The notes below the pieces were generated by a model, which worked only from the letters and a program-made list of their open reading frames with translations, was not told where the DNA came from and searched no databases. From NCBI GenBank assembly GCA_028699855.1, contig JAQVTV010000088.1:1-5175 (forward strand): a DNA stretch of 5,175 bases. Reading direction: 5' to 3'. A program made the position numbers and the translations under genes. Source of the DNA: Candidatus Izemoplasmatales bacterium (GTDB lineage: Bacteria; Bacillota_I; Bacilli_A; Izemoplasmatales; Hujiaoplasmataceae). Below are positions 1-5,175 of this stretch, piece by piece (the first letter of the stretch is position 1; each line of letters begins with the position of its first letter).

Positions 1-1
1 G

Positions 2-643
2 CTGGGTCTGGGCATTCGTGAGGAAAACGTGAAATTTTATAACCACCCGCAGGAAAAACTCTCTTTCTATTCCAATGCGACTACCGATATTCTCTATCGT
101 TATCCATGGGGTTTCGACGAGTTGTGGGGCATCGCTTCGAGAACCGATTACGATTTGAAACGCCACATGGAATTCACTTCTGAATCGCTGGAATACCTCG
201 ATCCGGAAACCAACGAGAAGTACGTTCCTTACGTCATCGAGCCCTCTCTGGGCGTGGAGCGGCTGTTATTGGCCATCCTTTTCGACGCATTGACGGAAGA
301 AGAATTATCCGGAGGCGAAGAGACGCGGACACTCTTGAAGATCGACCCGCGTTTGGCTCCGTATGAAGTGGCGGTATTGCCGCTCATCAAGAAGTATCAC
401 GCCGAGAAGGCCGAAGCCGTCTACTTGGATGTCATCAAGCATTTTCGCGCCGTAACCGATGATACGGGAAACATCGGACGAAGATATCGTCGTCAAGATG
501 CGATCGGCACACCCTATTCTGTGACCATCGACAACGACACATTGGAAAACGATACGGTGACGATTCGCTTCCGCGATTCGATGGAACAGATTCGCGTTCC
601 CATCGATCGACTGGTTCAAGAAATCAAGAATTTGTCACACTGA
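2..643 (+). CDS. glyS: Glycyl-tRNA synthetase, homodimeric (alpha2) class II type, 3' part only
   Basis: This enzyme charges tRNA-Gly with glycine in the cytoplasm, using ATP. The reading frame is already open at the left edge, so the start codon and the N-terminal part (class II motifs 1 and 2) lie outside the window; the GTG at 29 is an internal codon, not a start. The visible part carries the family stretch W-G-F-D-E-L-W-G-I-A followed by R-T-D-Y-D-L-K-R-H from about 107. Class II motif 3 (VIEPSLGVER, with its ATP-contacting arginine codon at 260-262) spans 233-262. The C-terminal anticodon-binding domain begins near 340 and contains GNIGRRYRRQDAIGTP at 467-514 and a D-S-M-E-Q-I-R-V-P-I ending. 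These are hallmarks of the single-chain alpha2 enzyme, not of the GlyQ/GlyS alpha2beta2 enzyme of Bacillus subtilis. The stop is TGA, 16 nt before dnaG, which suggests co-transcription. Any T-box leader would lie upstream of the window. Confidence 0.96.
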   Translation: MGLGIREENVKFYNHPQEKLSFYSNATTDILYRYPWGFDELWGIASRTDYDLKRHMEFTSESLEYLDPETNEKYVPYVIEPSLGVERLLLAILFDALTEEELSGGEETRTLLKIDPRLAPYEVAVLPLIKKYHAEKAEAVYLDVIKHFRAVTDDTGNIGRRYRRQDAIGTPYSVTIDNDTLENDTVTIRFRDSMEQIRVPIDRLVQEIKNLSH

Positions 644-648
644 GAAAG

Positions 649-654
649 AAGGTG
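649..654 (+). promoter_or_regulatory. Ribosome binding site of dnaG
   Basis: AAGGTG lies five bases before the ATG at 660, inside the 16-nt gap after the glyS stop. It supports this ATG as the dnaG start. The encoded protein then begins directly with the usual primase N-terminal helix (I-x-x-S-T-V-E-E-I-K), so no upstream start is needed. The gap has no room for a promoter or terminator. Confidence 0.75.
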
Positions 655-659
655 TCCAC

Positions 660-2492
660 ATGCCCAAAATCAGCCCAAGTACGGTTGAAGAGATCAAGCG
701 CACGGCTGATATTTTGGACGTTGTGAGCGAGTATGTCTCACTCCAGCCAGCAGGCAAGAACTATAAAGGCTTGTGTCCCTTCCACAACGAGAAAACACCC
801 TCATTTTTTGTCTCCAAGGAACGAAATCTTTTCCAATGCTTTGGCTGTGGGGAAAAGGGTGATTCGATCAAGTTCATCCAAAAGTTCAAGAATCTAACCT
901 ATGTCGACAGTTTGCGCTTTTTGGCGGATAAATACCACATCACGATCGATACGACAGGCGATGCGAGAGAAATCGATTCACGTGATCGTTATTACGAAAT
1001 CAATGAAGCCGCGATGACGTACTACATGCTCAATCTCACGAATTTGGAAAAGGGTCAGAAAGCACTTCAATACATGCAAAATCGCGGGCTCGACATCCAT
1101 ACGATTCAATATTTCGATATCGGCTATGCCCCGAGTGGCGGGAGCGACTTGTATCAACACCTCCAACAGAAATACACCGAGATCGATTTGTTAACGATTG
1201 GTTTGATCGGCAAGAATGAAGCGGGGCACTATTACGACATGTTTCGGGATCGGATCATGTTTCCGATCAAGAATGAACGCGGACGTGTGGTCGGCTTCAG
1301 CGGCAGAATCTATCATGAGAATGCGCATGAAAGCAAGTACGTGAACTCAGCGTACAACGAGATTTTCATCAAAGGCGAAATCCTGTATAATCTCGATCGG
1401 GCCCAACCGTTCATCCTCCAATCGAAACGCGTGGTGTTGTACGAAGGTTTCATGGATGTCATCGCCTCAATCAAGGCGGGCGTCCAAGAAGCCGTCTGTT
1501 CGATGGGAACGGCTCTGACCAGCCAACATGCACGGTTGCTCAAACAGTACACGCCAAAAGTGATCATGTGCTACGACGGTGATTCCGCCGGATTTGAAGC
1601 GGCGTATCGCGCGATTCCGATTTTGCAAAAGGCAGAACTGGAAGTCACGATCGTCGTGCTTCCTGAAGGACTTGACCCCGACGATTACCAAAAAAAATAC
1701 TCGGCGAAAGCCTTTCAAGATTATCTCAACACCCATGAGATCGACACGTATGAGTTTTTCTATCTCCACATGAAAAGCGGCTATGATTTGAGCAAGCCTG
1801 CCCAAATCGAGGCGTTGAAAAATCGTGTGTTCAATTTTTTGAGAGAGACCAACTCCCAAACAATTGCCGAGATCTATCTCCAACATCTCGTCAGTGATCT
1901 CCACATCTCGTTCGAGGCTATCAAAAGCGATTTCGACGCTTTTCTCCTGGCACAAGCGATTACCATCTCAATCAAAGAAAAAAAATCCACGCCCAAGTAT
2001 ACGGGCGTCATCAACCGCTTCCAAAGCGCGGAGGAAGGGCTGGTCAACTATTTCTGTTGCACAGAAGAGTTCCGCCAGAAGATTCTCGATGAACTGACGA
2101 TGCCCTTTGCCCTAGACGACATGAACTATGAGCTGATCGTCAACATCCAAGACATTCTCGAACAGGATCCCACGCTTCTCACGAAAGAAAGGATCTTGAA
2201 CAAGACGACAAGTCAAGCGCGACGCGCGCTCCTTGAGAAGCGCTTCTACGCCGATGACTACGTCTACACGATCCACGAGCTGGATGATCTGATCCATACC
2301 ATCAAACTGAGGAACATCGAGCACACGATCAAGCGATTGGAATCAGAGCGGGACTTGCTCGATTCGGAAAAAGACCGTCAAATATTTCTCGAGTTGTCGA
2401 ATCAAATCAAGCAACTGAGGCTAAAAATCTTGCATTTGAAAGAAAGAAAGGAAAACAATGGAAAAAAAGGAAATCATCGATCGGCTTATTAA
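660..2492 (+). CDS. dnaG: DNA primase DnaG
   Basis: Primase makes the short RNA primers for lagging-strand synthesis and works with the replicative helicase at the fork. The 610-residue length matches bacterial DnaG (about 580-610). Three parts are visible. An N-terminal CHC2 zinc-binding domain has ligands C39, H42, C60 and C63 in the CPFH and CFGC motifs. The RNA polymerase core has DRIMFPI near 197-203, followed by SKYVNS with K226 and a second lysine K238, at the same spacing as the two essential lysines of the E. coli enzyme. The TOPRIM fold has E262 (YEGFMD), D306 and D308 (CYDGDSAG), and D339/D341 (LDPDD). All expected catalytic residues are present. The region from about 450 to the end is poorly conserved, helical and charged, as expected for the helicase-interacting domain. 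The start is fixed by a Shine-Dalgarno site and by the conserved N-terminus. The 3' end overlaps rpoD by 35 nt, giving a basic tail ([17 protein letters not shown]). Confidence 0.98.
   Translation: MPKISPSTVEEIKRTADILDVVSEYVSLQPAGKNYKGLCPFHNEKTPSFFVSKERNLFQCFGCGEKGDSIKFIQKFKNLTYVDSLRFLADKYHITIDTTGDAREIDSRDRYYEINEAAMTYYMLNLTNLEKGQKALQYMQNRGLDIHTIQYFDIGYAPSGGSDLYQHLQQKYTEIDLLTIGLIGKNEAGHYYDMFRDRIMFPIKNERGRVVGFSGRIYHENAHESKYVNSAYNEIFIKGEILYNLDRAQPFILQSKRVVLYEGFMDVIASIKAGVQEAVCSMGTALTSQHARLLKQYTPKVIMCYDGDSAGFEAAYRAIPILQKAELEVTIVVLPEGLDPDDYQKKYSAKAFQDYLNTHEIDTYEFFYLHMKSGYDLSKPAQIEALKNRVFNFLRETNSQTIAEIYLQHLVSDLHISFEAIKSDFDAFLLAQAITISIKEKKSTPKYTGVINRFQSAEEGLVNYFCCTEEFRQKILDELTMPFALDDMNYELIVNIQDILEQDPTLLTKERILNKTTSQARRALLEKRFYADDYVYTIHELDDLIHTIKLRNIEHTIKRLESERDLLDSEKDRQIFLELSNQIKQLRLKILHLKERKENNGKKGNHRSAY
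2447..2452 (+). promoter_or_regulatory. Ribosome binding site of rpoD, inside dnaG
   Basis: AAAGGA lies five bases upstream of the ATG at 2458, within a purine-rich run at 2440-2455 in the last codons of dnaG. It decides the rpoD start: translation from 2458 gives an N-terminus that reads as sigma region 1.1. Because the site lies inside dnaG, ribosomes finishing primase must cross both the rpoD ribosome binding site and its start codon, so the two genes may be translationally coupled or may interfere with each other. Confidence 0.75.
2458..2492 (+). other. 35-nt overlap of dnaG 3' end and rpoD 5' end
   Basis: The rpoD ATG at 2458 lies in the +1 frame relative to dnaG, which continues to the TAA at 2490-2492. 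The same bases encode the last 11 or so DnaG residues ([11 protein letters not shown]) and the first 11 full codons of RpoD ([11 protein letters not shown]). The overlap is longer than the 1-4 nt ATGA type seen at the next two junctions. Confidence 0.9.
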
Positions 2493-3759
2493 GCAACACG
2501 AGGAACACGGTTTTCTCCAAACAGATGACATCAAAAAACTGGTCGCCGACGACCAGACTTTGTTGGACGAAATCTTGACCGAGTTGGAGAGCGAAGGAAT
2601 CTATCCCGATGAGGAGCATATTCTGGATGAAGTCGAAAACTACATCGATGACGGTGAGGAAATCGAAGCGGAAGAACTCGCATCGGAACAAGAAGAAGAC
2701 GATTTCGTCGACCTAGATGAGCTTTCGGATGAGGACATCCAAGTCGAGGAGCTGATCGATTTTGACTATGCCAAGGAAATCGAAGAAGAATTGATGCTGG
2801 AAAAGCAGTTCGATTCCTCTCAGGCGATCAAAGTCGATGACCCCGTCCGGATGTATCTGAAAGAGATCGGTCGCGTGGAATTGTTGAACAGCGATGACGA
2901 GTACGAACTCGCTACTTTGATCAGTCGCGCCCGAAAAGCCCGTGAGACCTATGGAGAAAATGTCAAGAACGGTATCTCGATGTCTTCCGAGGAACTTGCC
3001 GAGTTTGATGAACTCTTCAAACGAGGCGAATTCAGCGAAAAGAAGCTCGTGGAAGCCAATTTGCGCCTCGTCGTGTCCATCGCCAAACGCTATGTGGGCA
3101 GAGGCATGCAGTTTCTCGATTTGATCCAGGAAGGCAATATGGGCTTGATGAAAGCCGTCTACAAGTTTGACCACACCAAAGGCTTTAAGTTTTCCACGTA
3201 TGCGACATGGTGGATCCGTCAGGCGATCACGCGTGCCATCGCCGACCAAGCGCGGACGATTCGGATTCCGGTGCATATGGTGGAAACCATCAATAAACTC
3301 GTCCGTACACAGCGAACGCTCACACAGAAACTCAAACGCGAACCCCATCCGGACGAAGTCGCTGCTGAGATGAAAATATCCGTAGACAAAGTCCAAATCA
3401 TCCAGAAAGTGGCCCAGGAGCCGATTTCTTTGGAATCGCCTGTCGGCGAGGAAGAGGATTCATCGCTCGGAGACTTCATTCCCGATCCCGATACCTTGAC
3501 TCCCTATGAATTCACATCCAAAGAGATGTTAAAGCGGGAACTCGATGCGGTGTTGGAAACCTTGACGGACAGAGAAGAAAAAGTGCTGCGCATGCGGTTC
3601 GGTCTTTTGGACGGGAGAACCCGGACGCTGGAAGAGGTGGGCAAGGAATTCGGTGTCACGCGTGAACGCATCCGGCAAATCGAAGCCAAAGCTTTGCGGA
3701 AACTCCGTCATCCCTCCCGAAGTAAAAAACTGAAAGATTTCACAAGTGGAAAACAATGA
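2458..3759 (+). CDS. rpoD: RNA polymerase primary sigma factor (sigma-70/SigA)
   Basis: This is the housekeeping sigma factor, which directs core RNA polymerase to -10/-35 promoters. The 433 residues show the complete group 1 domain order. Region 1.1 spans about residues 1-50. A very acidic linker covers about 51-115. Region 1.2 starts at 126 ([14 protein letters not shown]). Region 2 runs from N201 ([12 protein letters not shown]) through the core-binding [10 protein letters not shown] (218-227) to the promoter-melting and -10-reading segment [16 protein letters not shown] (245-260), with W251/W252, Q255 and T258. Region 3 includes TIRIPVHM and region 3.2 (P-I-S-L-E, then G-D-F-I-P-D). Region 4 covers about 360-433, with the -35-reading helix-turn-helix at about 391-412 ([22 protein letters not shown]). 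Region 1.1 together with perfect region 2.4 and 4.2 motifs excludes an alternative sigma factor. The start has a good ribosome binding site. The gene lies between dnaG and trmK with overlaps on both sides, so it depends on upstream or dnaG-internal promoters. Confidence 0.98.
   Translation: MEKKEIIDRLIKQHEEHGFLQTDDIKKLVADDQTLLDEILTELESEGIYPDEEHILDEVENYIDDGEEIEAEELASEQEEDDFVDLDELSDEDIQVEELIDFDYAKEIEEELMLEKQFDSSQAIKVDDPVRMYLKEIGRVELLNSDDEYELATLISRARKARETYGENVKNGISMSSEELAEFDELFKRGEFSEKKLVEANLRLVVSIAKRYVGRGMQFLDLIQEGNMGLMKAVYKFDHTKGFKFSTYATWWIRQAITRAIADQARTIRIPVHMVETINKLVRTQRTLTQKLKREPHPDEVAAEMKISVDKVQIIQKVAQEPISLESPVGEEEDSSLGDFIPDPDTLTPYEFTSKEMLKRELDAVLETLTDREEKVLRMRFGLLDGRTRTLEEVGKEFGVTRERIRQIEAKALRKLRHPSRSKKLKDFTSGKQ
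3744..3750 (+). promoter_or_regulatory. Weak ribosome binding site of trmK
   Basis: AAGTGGA lies five bases before the ATG at 3756 and matches the Shine-Dalgarno consensus only weakly. The start codon shares bases with the rpoD stop (ATGA at 3756-3759), so termination-reinitiation by ribosomes leaving rpoD probably helps set trmK expression. The first residues (M-S-A-L-S-L-R-L) match the usual TrmK beginning, supporting this start. Confidence 0.5.
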
Positions 3760-4412
3760 GCGCCCTATCCCTTCGCCTGAATCAGGCATTGATCCGACTC
3801 AAAGGATTCCATACCTTGATCGATATCGGAACGGATCACGCACTCTTACCGATCGAGGCTATTCGCATGGGCTATATTCAACGGGCCATCGCCGTCGATA
3901 ACAAGCAGAAACCGCTTGACAATGCCAAGAAGAACATCGTCAAAGCCCGCCTTGAAGGCGCGATTGATGTGTGTCTTTCCGATGGGTTTGATCAAGTTGA
4001 AGCCACGTTTGATGTCGTCACGATCCTGGGGATGGGCGGACATCTAATCAATGATATCTTGATGCGGGCAAAATTTTCTCAACCCGTGCGGCTGATCCTC
4101 GCACCCAACAAGGATGCGGATGTGGTCCGGATATGGCTTGAGGAAAACCACTATCAGATCATCGACGAGTCATTGATCATCGACAAGCGCGTCTTTTACC
4201 AATTGATTGTTGCTGAAGCGGGAGAAATGCGACTGTCTCCGATCGAACGCGAGTTCGGTCCCATCGTCCTGAAACGCCCCAACGGCACCTTTAACGACTA
4301 TATCCACACGTTGATTCGCCAACAGGAGCATGCGCTTAAAAACGTCAAACAAGGCGATGAAAAAGATAAAATCACCGCTCGGATCCAAGTCCTCAAAGGA
4401 GTGATTCAATGA
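3756..4412 (+). CDS. trmK: tRNA (adenine(22)-N(1))-methyltransferase TrmK
   Basis: TrmK methylates N1 of A22 in the D-arm of bacterial tRNAs, using S-adenosylmethionine. The 218-residue length fits the family (about 220-240). It is a Rossmann-fold methyltransferase with the SAM-binding motif [12 protein letters not shown] at 22-32 (D23, G25, D27, H28), an acidic SAM-ribose position in AVDN (46-49), SDGF at 75-78, the family GMGG loop at 92-95, and LILAPN at 113-118 followed by an R-x-W-L-E-E-N helix. As I recall, other Bacillota usually have Q-P-N where this protein has A-P-N. Residues from about 180 to the end form a charged helix consistent with the C-terminal coiled coil of TrmK that helps bind tRNA. 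The gene overlaps rpoD and the following nif3-family gene by 4 nt each, matching the sigA-trmK-yqfO neighbourhood of Bacillota. The assignment rests on motifs plus context; the family is sometimes annotated only as a SAM-dependent methyltransferase (YqfN/DUF633-like). Confidence 0.93.
   Translation: MSALSLRLNQALIRLKGFHTLIDIGTDHALLPIEAIRMGYIQRAIAVDNKQKPLDNAKKNIVKARLEGAIDVCLSDGFDQVEATFDVVTILGMGGHLINDILMRAKFSQPVRLILAPNKDADVVRIWLEENHYQIIDESLIIDKRVFYQLIVAEAGEMRLSPIEREFGPIVLKRPNGTFNDYIHTLIRQQEHALKNVKQGDEKDKITARIQVLKGVIQ
4395..4403 (+). promoter_or_regulatory. Strong ribosome binding site of the nif3-family gene
   Basis: AAAGGAGTG lies in the last codons of trmK, with GGAG seven bases before the ATG at 4409. 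It is the best Shine-Dalgarno match in the window. Together with the ATGA stop/start overlap at 4409-4412, it fixes the start and allows both independent and coupled initiation. Confidence 0.8.
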
Positions 4413-5173
4413 ACCGCATCGATGTCACGCGTTTTCTTGAAAGCCTCTATCCACCACACCTTGCCTATGATTGGGATAACATCGGCCTTCAAGTCGGAAG
4501 CTTGAACAAACCGTTGAAACGTGTGCTAATCACCTTGGATGTCACAAGAAGCGTGGTCAAGGAAGCGATCGAAAAACGCATCGATTTGCTCATCTCGCAT
4601 CATCCGCTCATCTTTCAGCCGATCCATAACATTCTGTTCGATACGCCGAGAGGCGCTTTGATCAAGAATCTCGTCAAGCATGATATCGCGCTTTTCAGCA
4701 TGCATACGAACTTTGATCGGGCCGATGGCGGCATGAACGACATTCTTGCAAGGAAAATCGGCATCAAGGATGCAAAACTGCTCGACGAGACCTATGAGAT
4801 CGGCCGCTATGGTGCCATCGAACCGACGACCATCAAAGAATTGGTCGCGATGGTGAAAGAAGTACTGGAACTCGACCATGTACGCCTGATCGGAGATGAG
4901 ACACGCGAGGTCAGTGTCGTCGGCATATCCGGTGGCAGTGGCCAGCAACATATCATCCCGGCGCAACGCAAAGGCTGCGACGTCTTCCTGACCGGCGATA
5001 TCTCCTATCATCAGGCGATCGATGCCTTGCAGATGGGCTTCCCCCTGGTCGATATCGGTCATACCGCAGAAAAAGTCTTTGTCGAAGCGGTGTTCGACGT
5101 CTTGAGGGAACAATTTCCCGAACTCGACATCGCGAAATCGGGTATCGATACCAACCCCTATCAAACCCTGTGA
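4409..5173 (+). CDS. Nif3/YbgI-like dinuclear metal-centre protein, short form
   Basis: This belongs to the Nif3/YqfO/YbgI family of cytoplasmic proteins that bind two metal ions and form ring-shaped hexamers. Some annotations call members GTP cyclohydrolase 1 type 2, but no settled reaction is known. Visible family motifs are the N-terminal YDWDNIGLQVG (20-30), metal ligands H64 and H65 in SHHPLIF, HTNFDRADGG at 99-108 with D103, ISGGSG in the middle, LTGDISYHQ, and the C-terminal GHTAE with H218 and E221. The end (D-T-N-P-Y-Q-T-L) is the usual family terminus, so the gene is complete; its TGA is two bases from the window edge. At 254 residues it matches the short E. coli YbgI type (about 247) and lacks the PII/CutA-like inserted domain that makes Bacillus YqfO about 370 residues long. 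Its position directly after trmK is conserved in Bacillota. It probably shares the operon transcript through the 4-nt overlap. Confidence 0.93.
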   Translation: MNRIDVTRFLESLYPPHLAYDWDNIGLQVGSLNKPLKRVLITLDVTRSVVKEAIEKRIDLLISHHPLIFQPIHNILFDTPRGALIKNLVKHDIALFSMHTNFDRADGGMNDILARKIGIKDAKLLDETYEIGRYGAIEPTTIKELVAMVKEVLELDHVRLIGDETREVSVVGISGGSGQQHIIPAQRKGCDVFLTGDISYHQAIDALQMGFPLVDIGHTAEKVFVEAVFDVLREQFPELDIAKSGIDTNPYQTL

Positions 5174-5175
5174 AG

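Noticed and set aside
29..31. GTG as a start codon of a short glyS-like gene
   Set aside because: The frame is open to the left edge and the residues before it (L-G-I-R-E-E-N) continue the synthetase sequence, so the GTG is an internal valine.
637..655. Possible hairpin (ACAC/GTGT) over the dnaG ribosome binding site
   Set aside because: Only four base pairs with an 11-base loop; too weak to count as a regulatory structure or terminator, and there is no T tract.
1690..1985. Two runs of eight A (1690-1697 and 1978-1985) in dnaG as possible programmed slippage sites
   Set aside because: Both are plain Lys-codon runs (Q-K-K-Y and E-K-K-S) with no downstream stem-loop that I can see. A one-base loss at the first would only give a stop near 1773, cutting the protein within its catalytic core, which does not suggest a useful product.
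2713..3396. Long open frame on the minus strand opposite rpoD (and a similar one at 4526-5164 opposite the nif3-family gene)
   Set aside because: Both lie fully antisense to well-supported conserved genes, have no recognisable motifs, and are explained by the codon bias of the + strand genes.
1..5175. CRISPR, mobile element, prophage, tRNA/rRNA or a novel accessory system
   Set aside because: All but 16 bases between genes, plus the window edges, are covered by five conserved housekeeping genes. There are no direct repeat arrays, inverted terminal repeats or RNA-gene signatures.
1..5175. Alternative genetic code with TGA as tryptophan, as in Mycoplasma
   Set aside because: TGA ends four genes exactly at their family-typical C-termini, and the conserved tryptophans checked (for example the WW of sigma region 2) are TGG.

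Overview
The window is a compact, fully coding stretch of bacterial housekeeping DNA. Five genes, all on the + strand, run head to tail: the 3' part of a homodimeric glycyl-tRNA synthetase gene (glyS), DNA primase (dnaG), the primary sigma factor (rpoD/sigA), the tRNA m1A22 methyltransferase TrmK, and a short Nif3/YbgI-family metal protein. The only gene-free stretch between genes is 16 nt, before dnaG. I see no RNA gene, mobile element, CRISPR array, terminator hairpin or long repeat.

Organism: the dnaG-rpoD-trmK-nif3(yqfO) order is typical of Bacillota. An alpha2-type GlyRS in front of primase, rather than the two-subunit glyQ/glyS enzyme of Bacillus, together with Mollicutes-like motifs in GlyRS and TrmK, points to the Mollicutes/Erysipelotrichia side of Bacilli (Acholeplasma- or Izemoplasma-like lineages). 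TGA is the stop codon of four of the five genes, and the tryptophans I checked are TGG. The genetic code is therefore standard (table 11), which excludes Mycoplasma/Spiroplasma-type recoding. Base composition looks close to half G+C, well above most classical Mollicutes. The lineage is inferred from motifs and gene order, not from a database search.

Layout: glyS ends at 643 and dnaG starts 16 nt later behind a Shine-Dalgarno site. dnaG overlaps rpoD by 35 nt. rpoD/trmK and trmK/nif3 each overlap by 4 nt at ATGA junctions. This packing implies one transcript with translational coupling. The genes join translation (GlyRS, TrmK), replication initiation (primase) and transcription initiation (sigma A), a variant of the macromolecular-synthesis operon without rpsU. 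The Nif3 protein has no settled function, but it commonly follows trmK in Bacillota.

No new biological system is evident. The points worth a second look are the 35-nt dnaG/rpoD overlap, an extremely acidic linker in the sigma factor, the short Nif3 form, a candidate internal promoter within dnaG, and a marked excess of GATC tetranucleotides.
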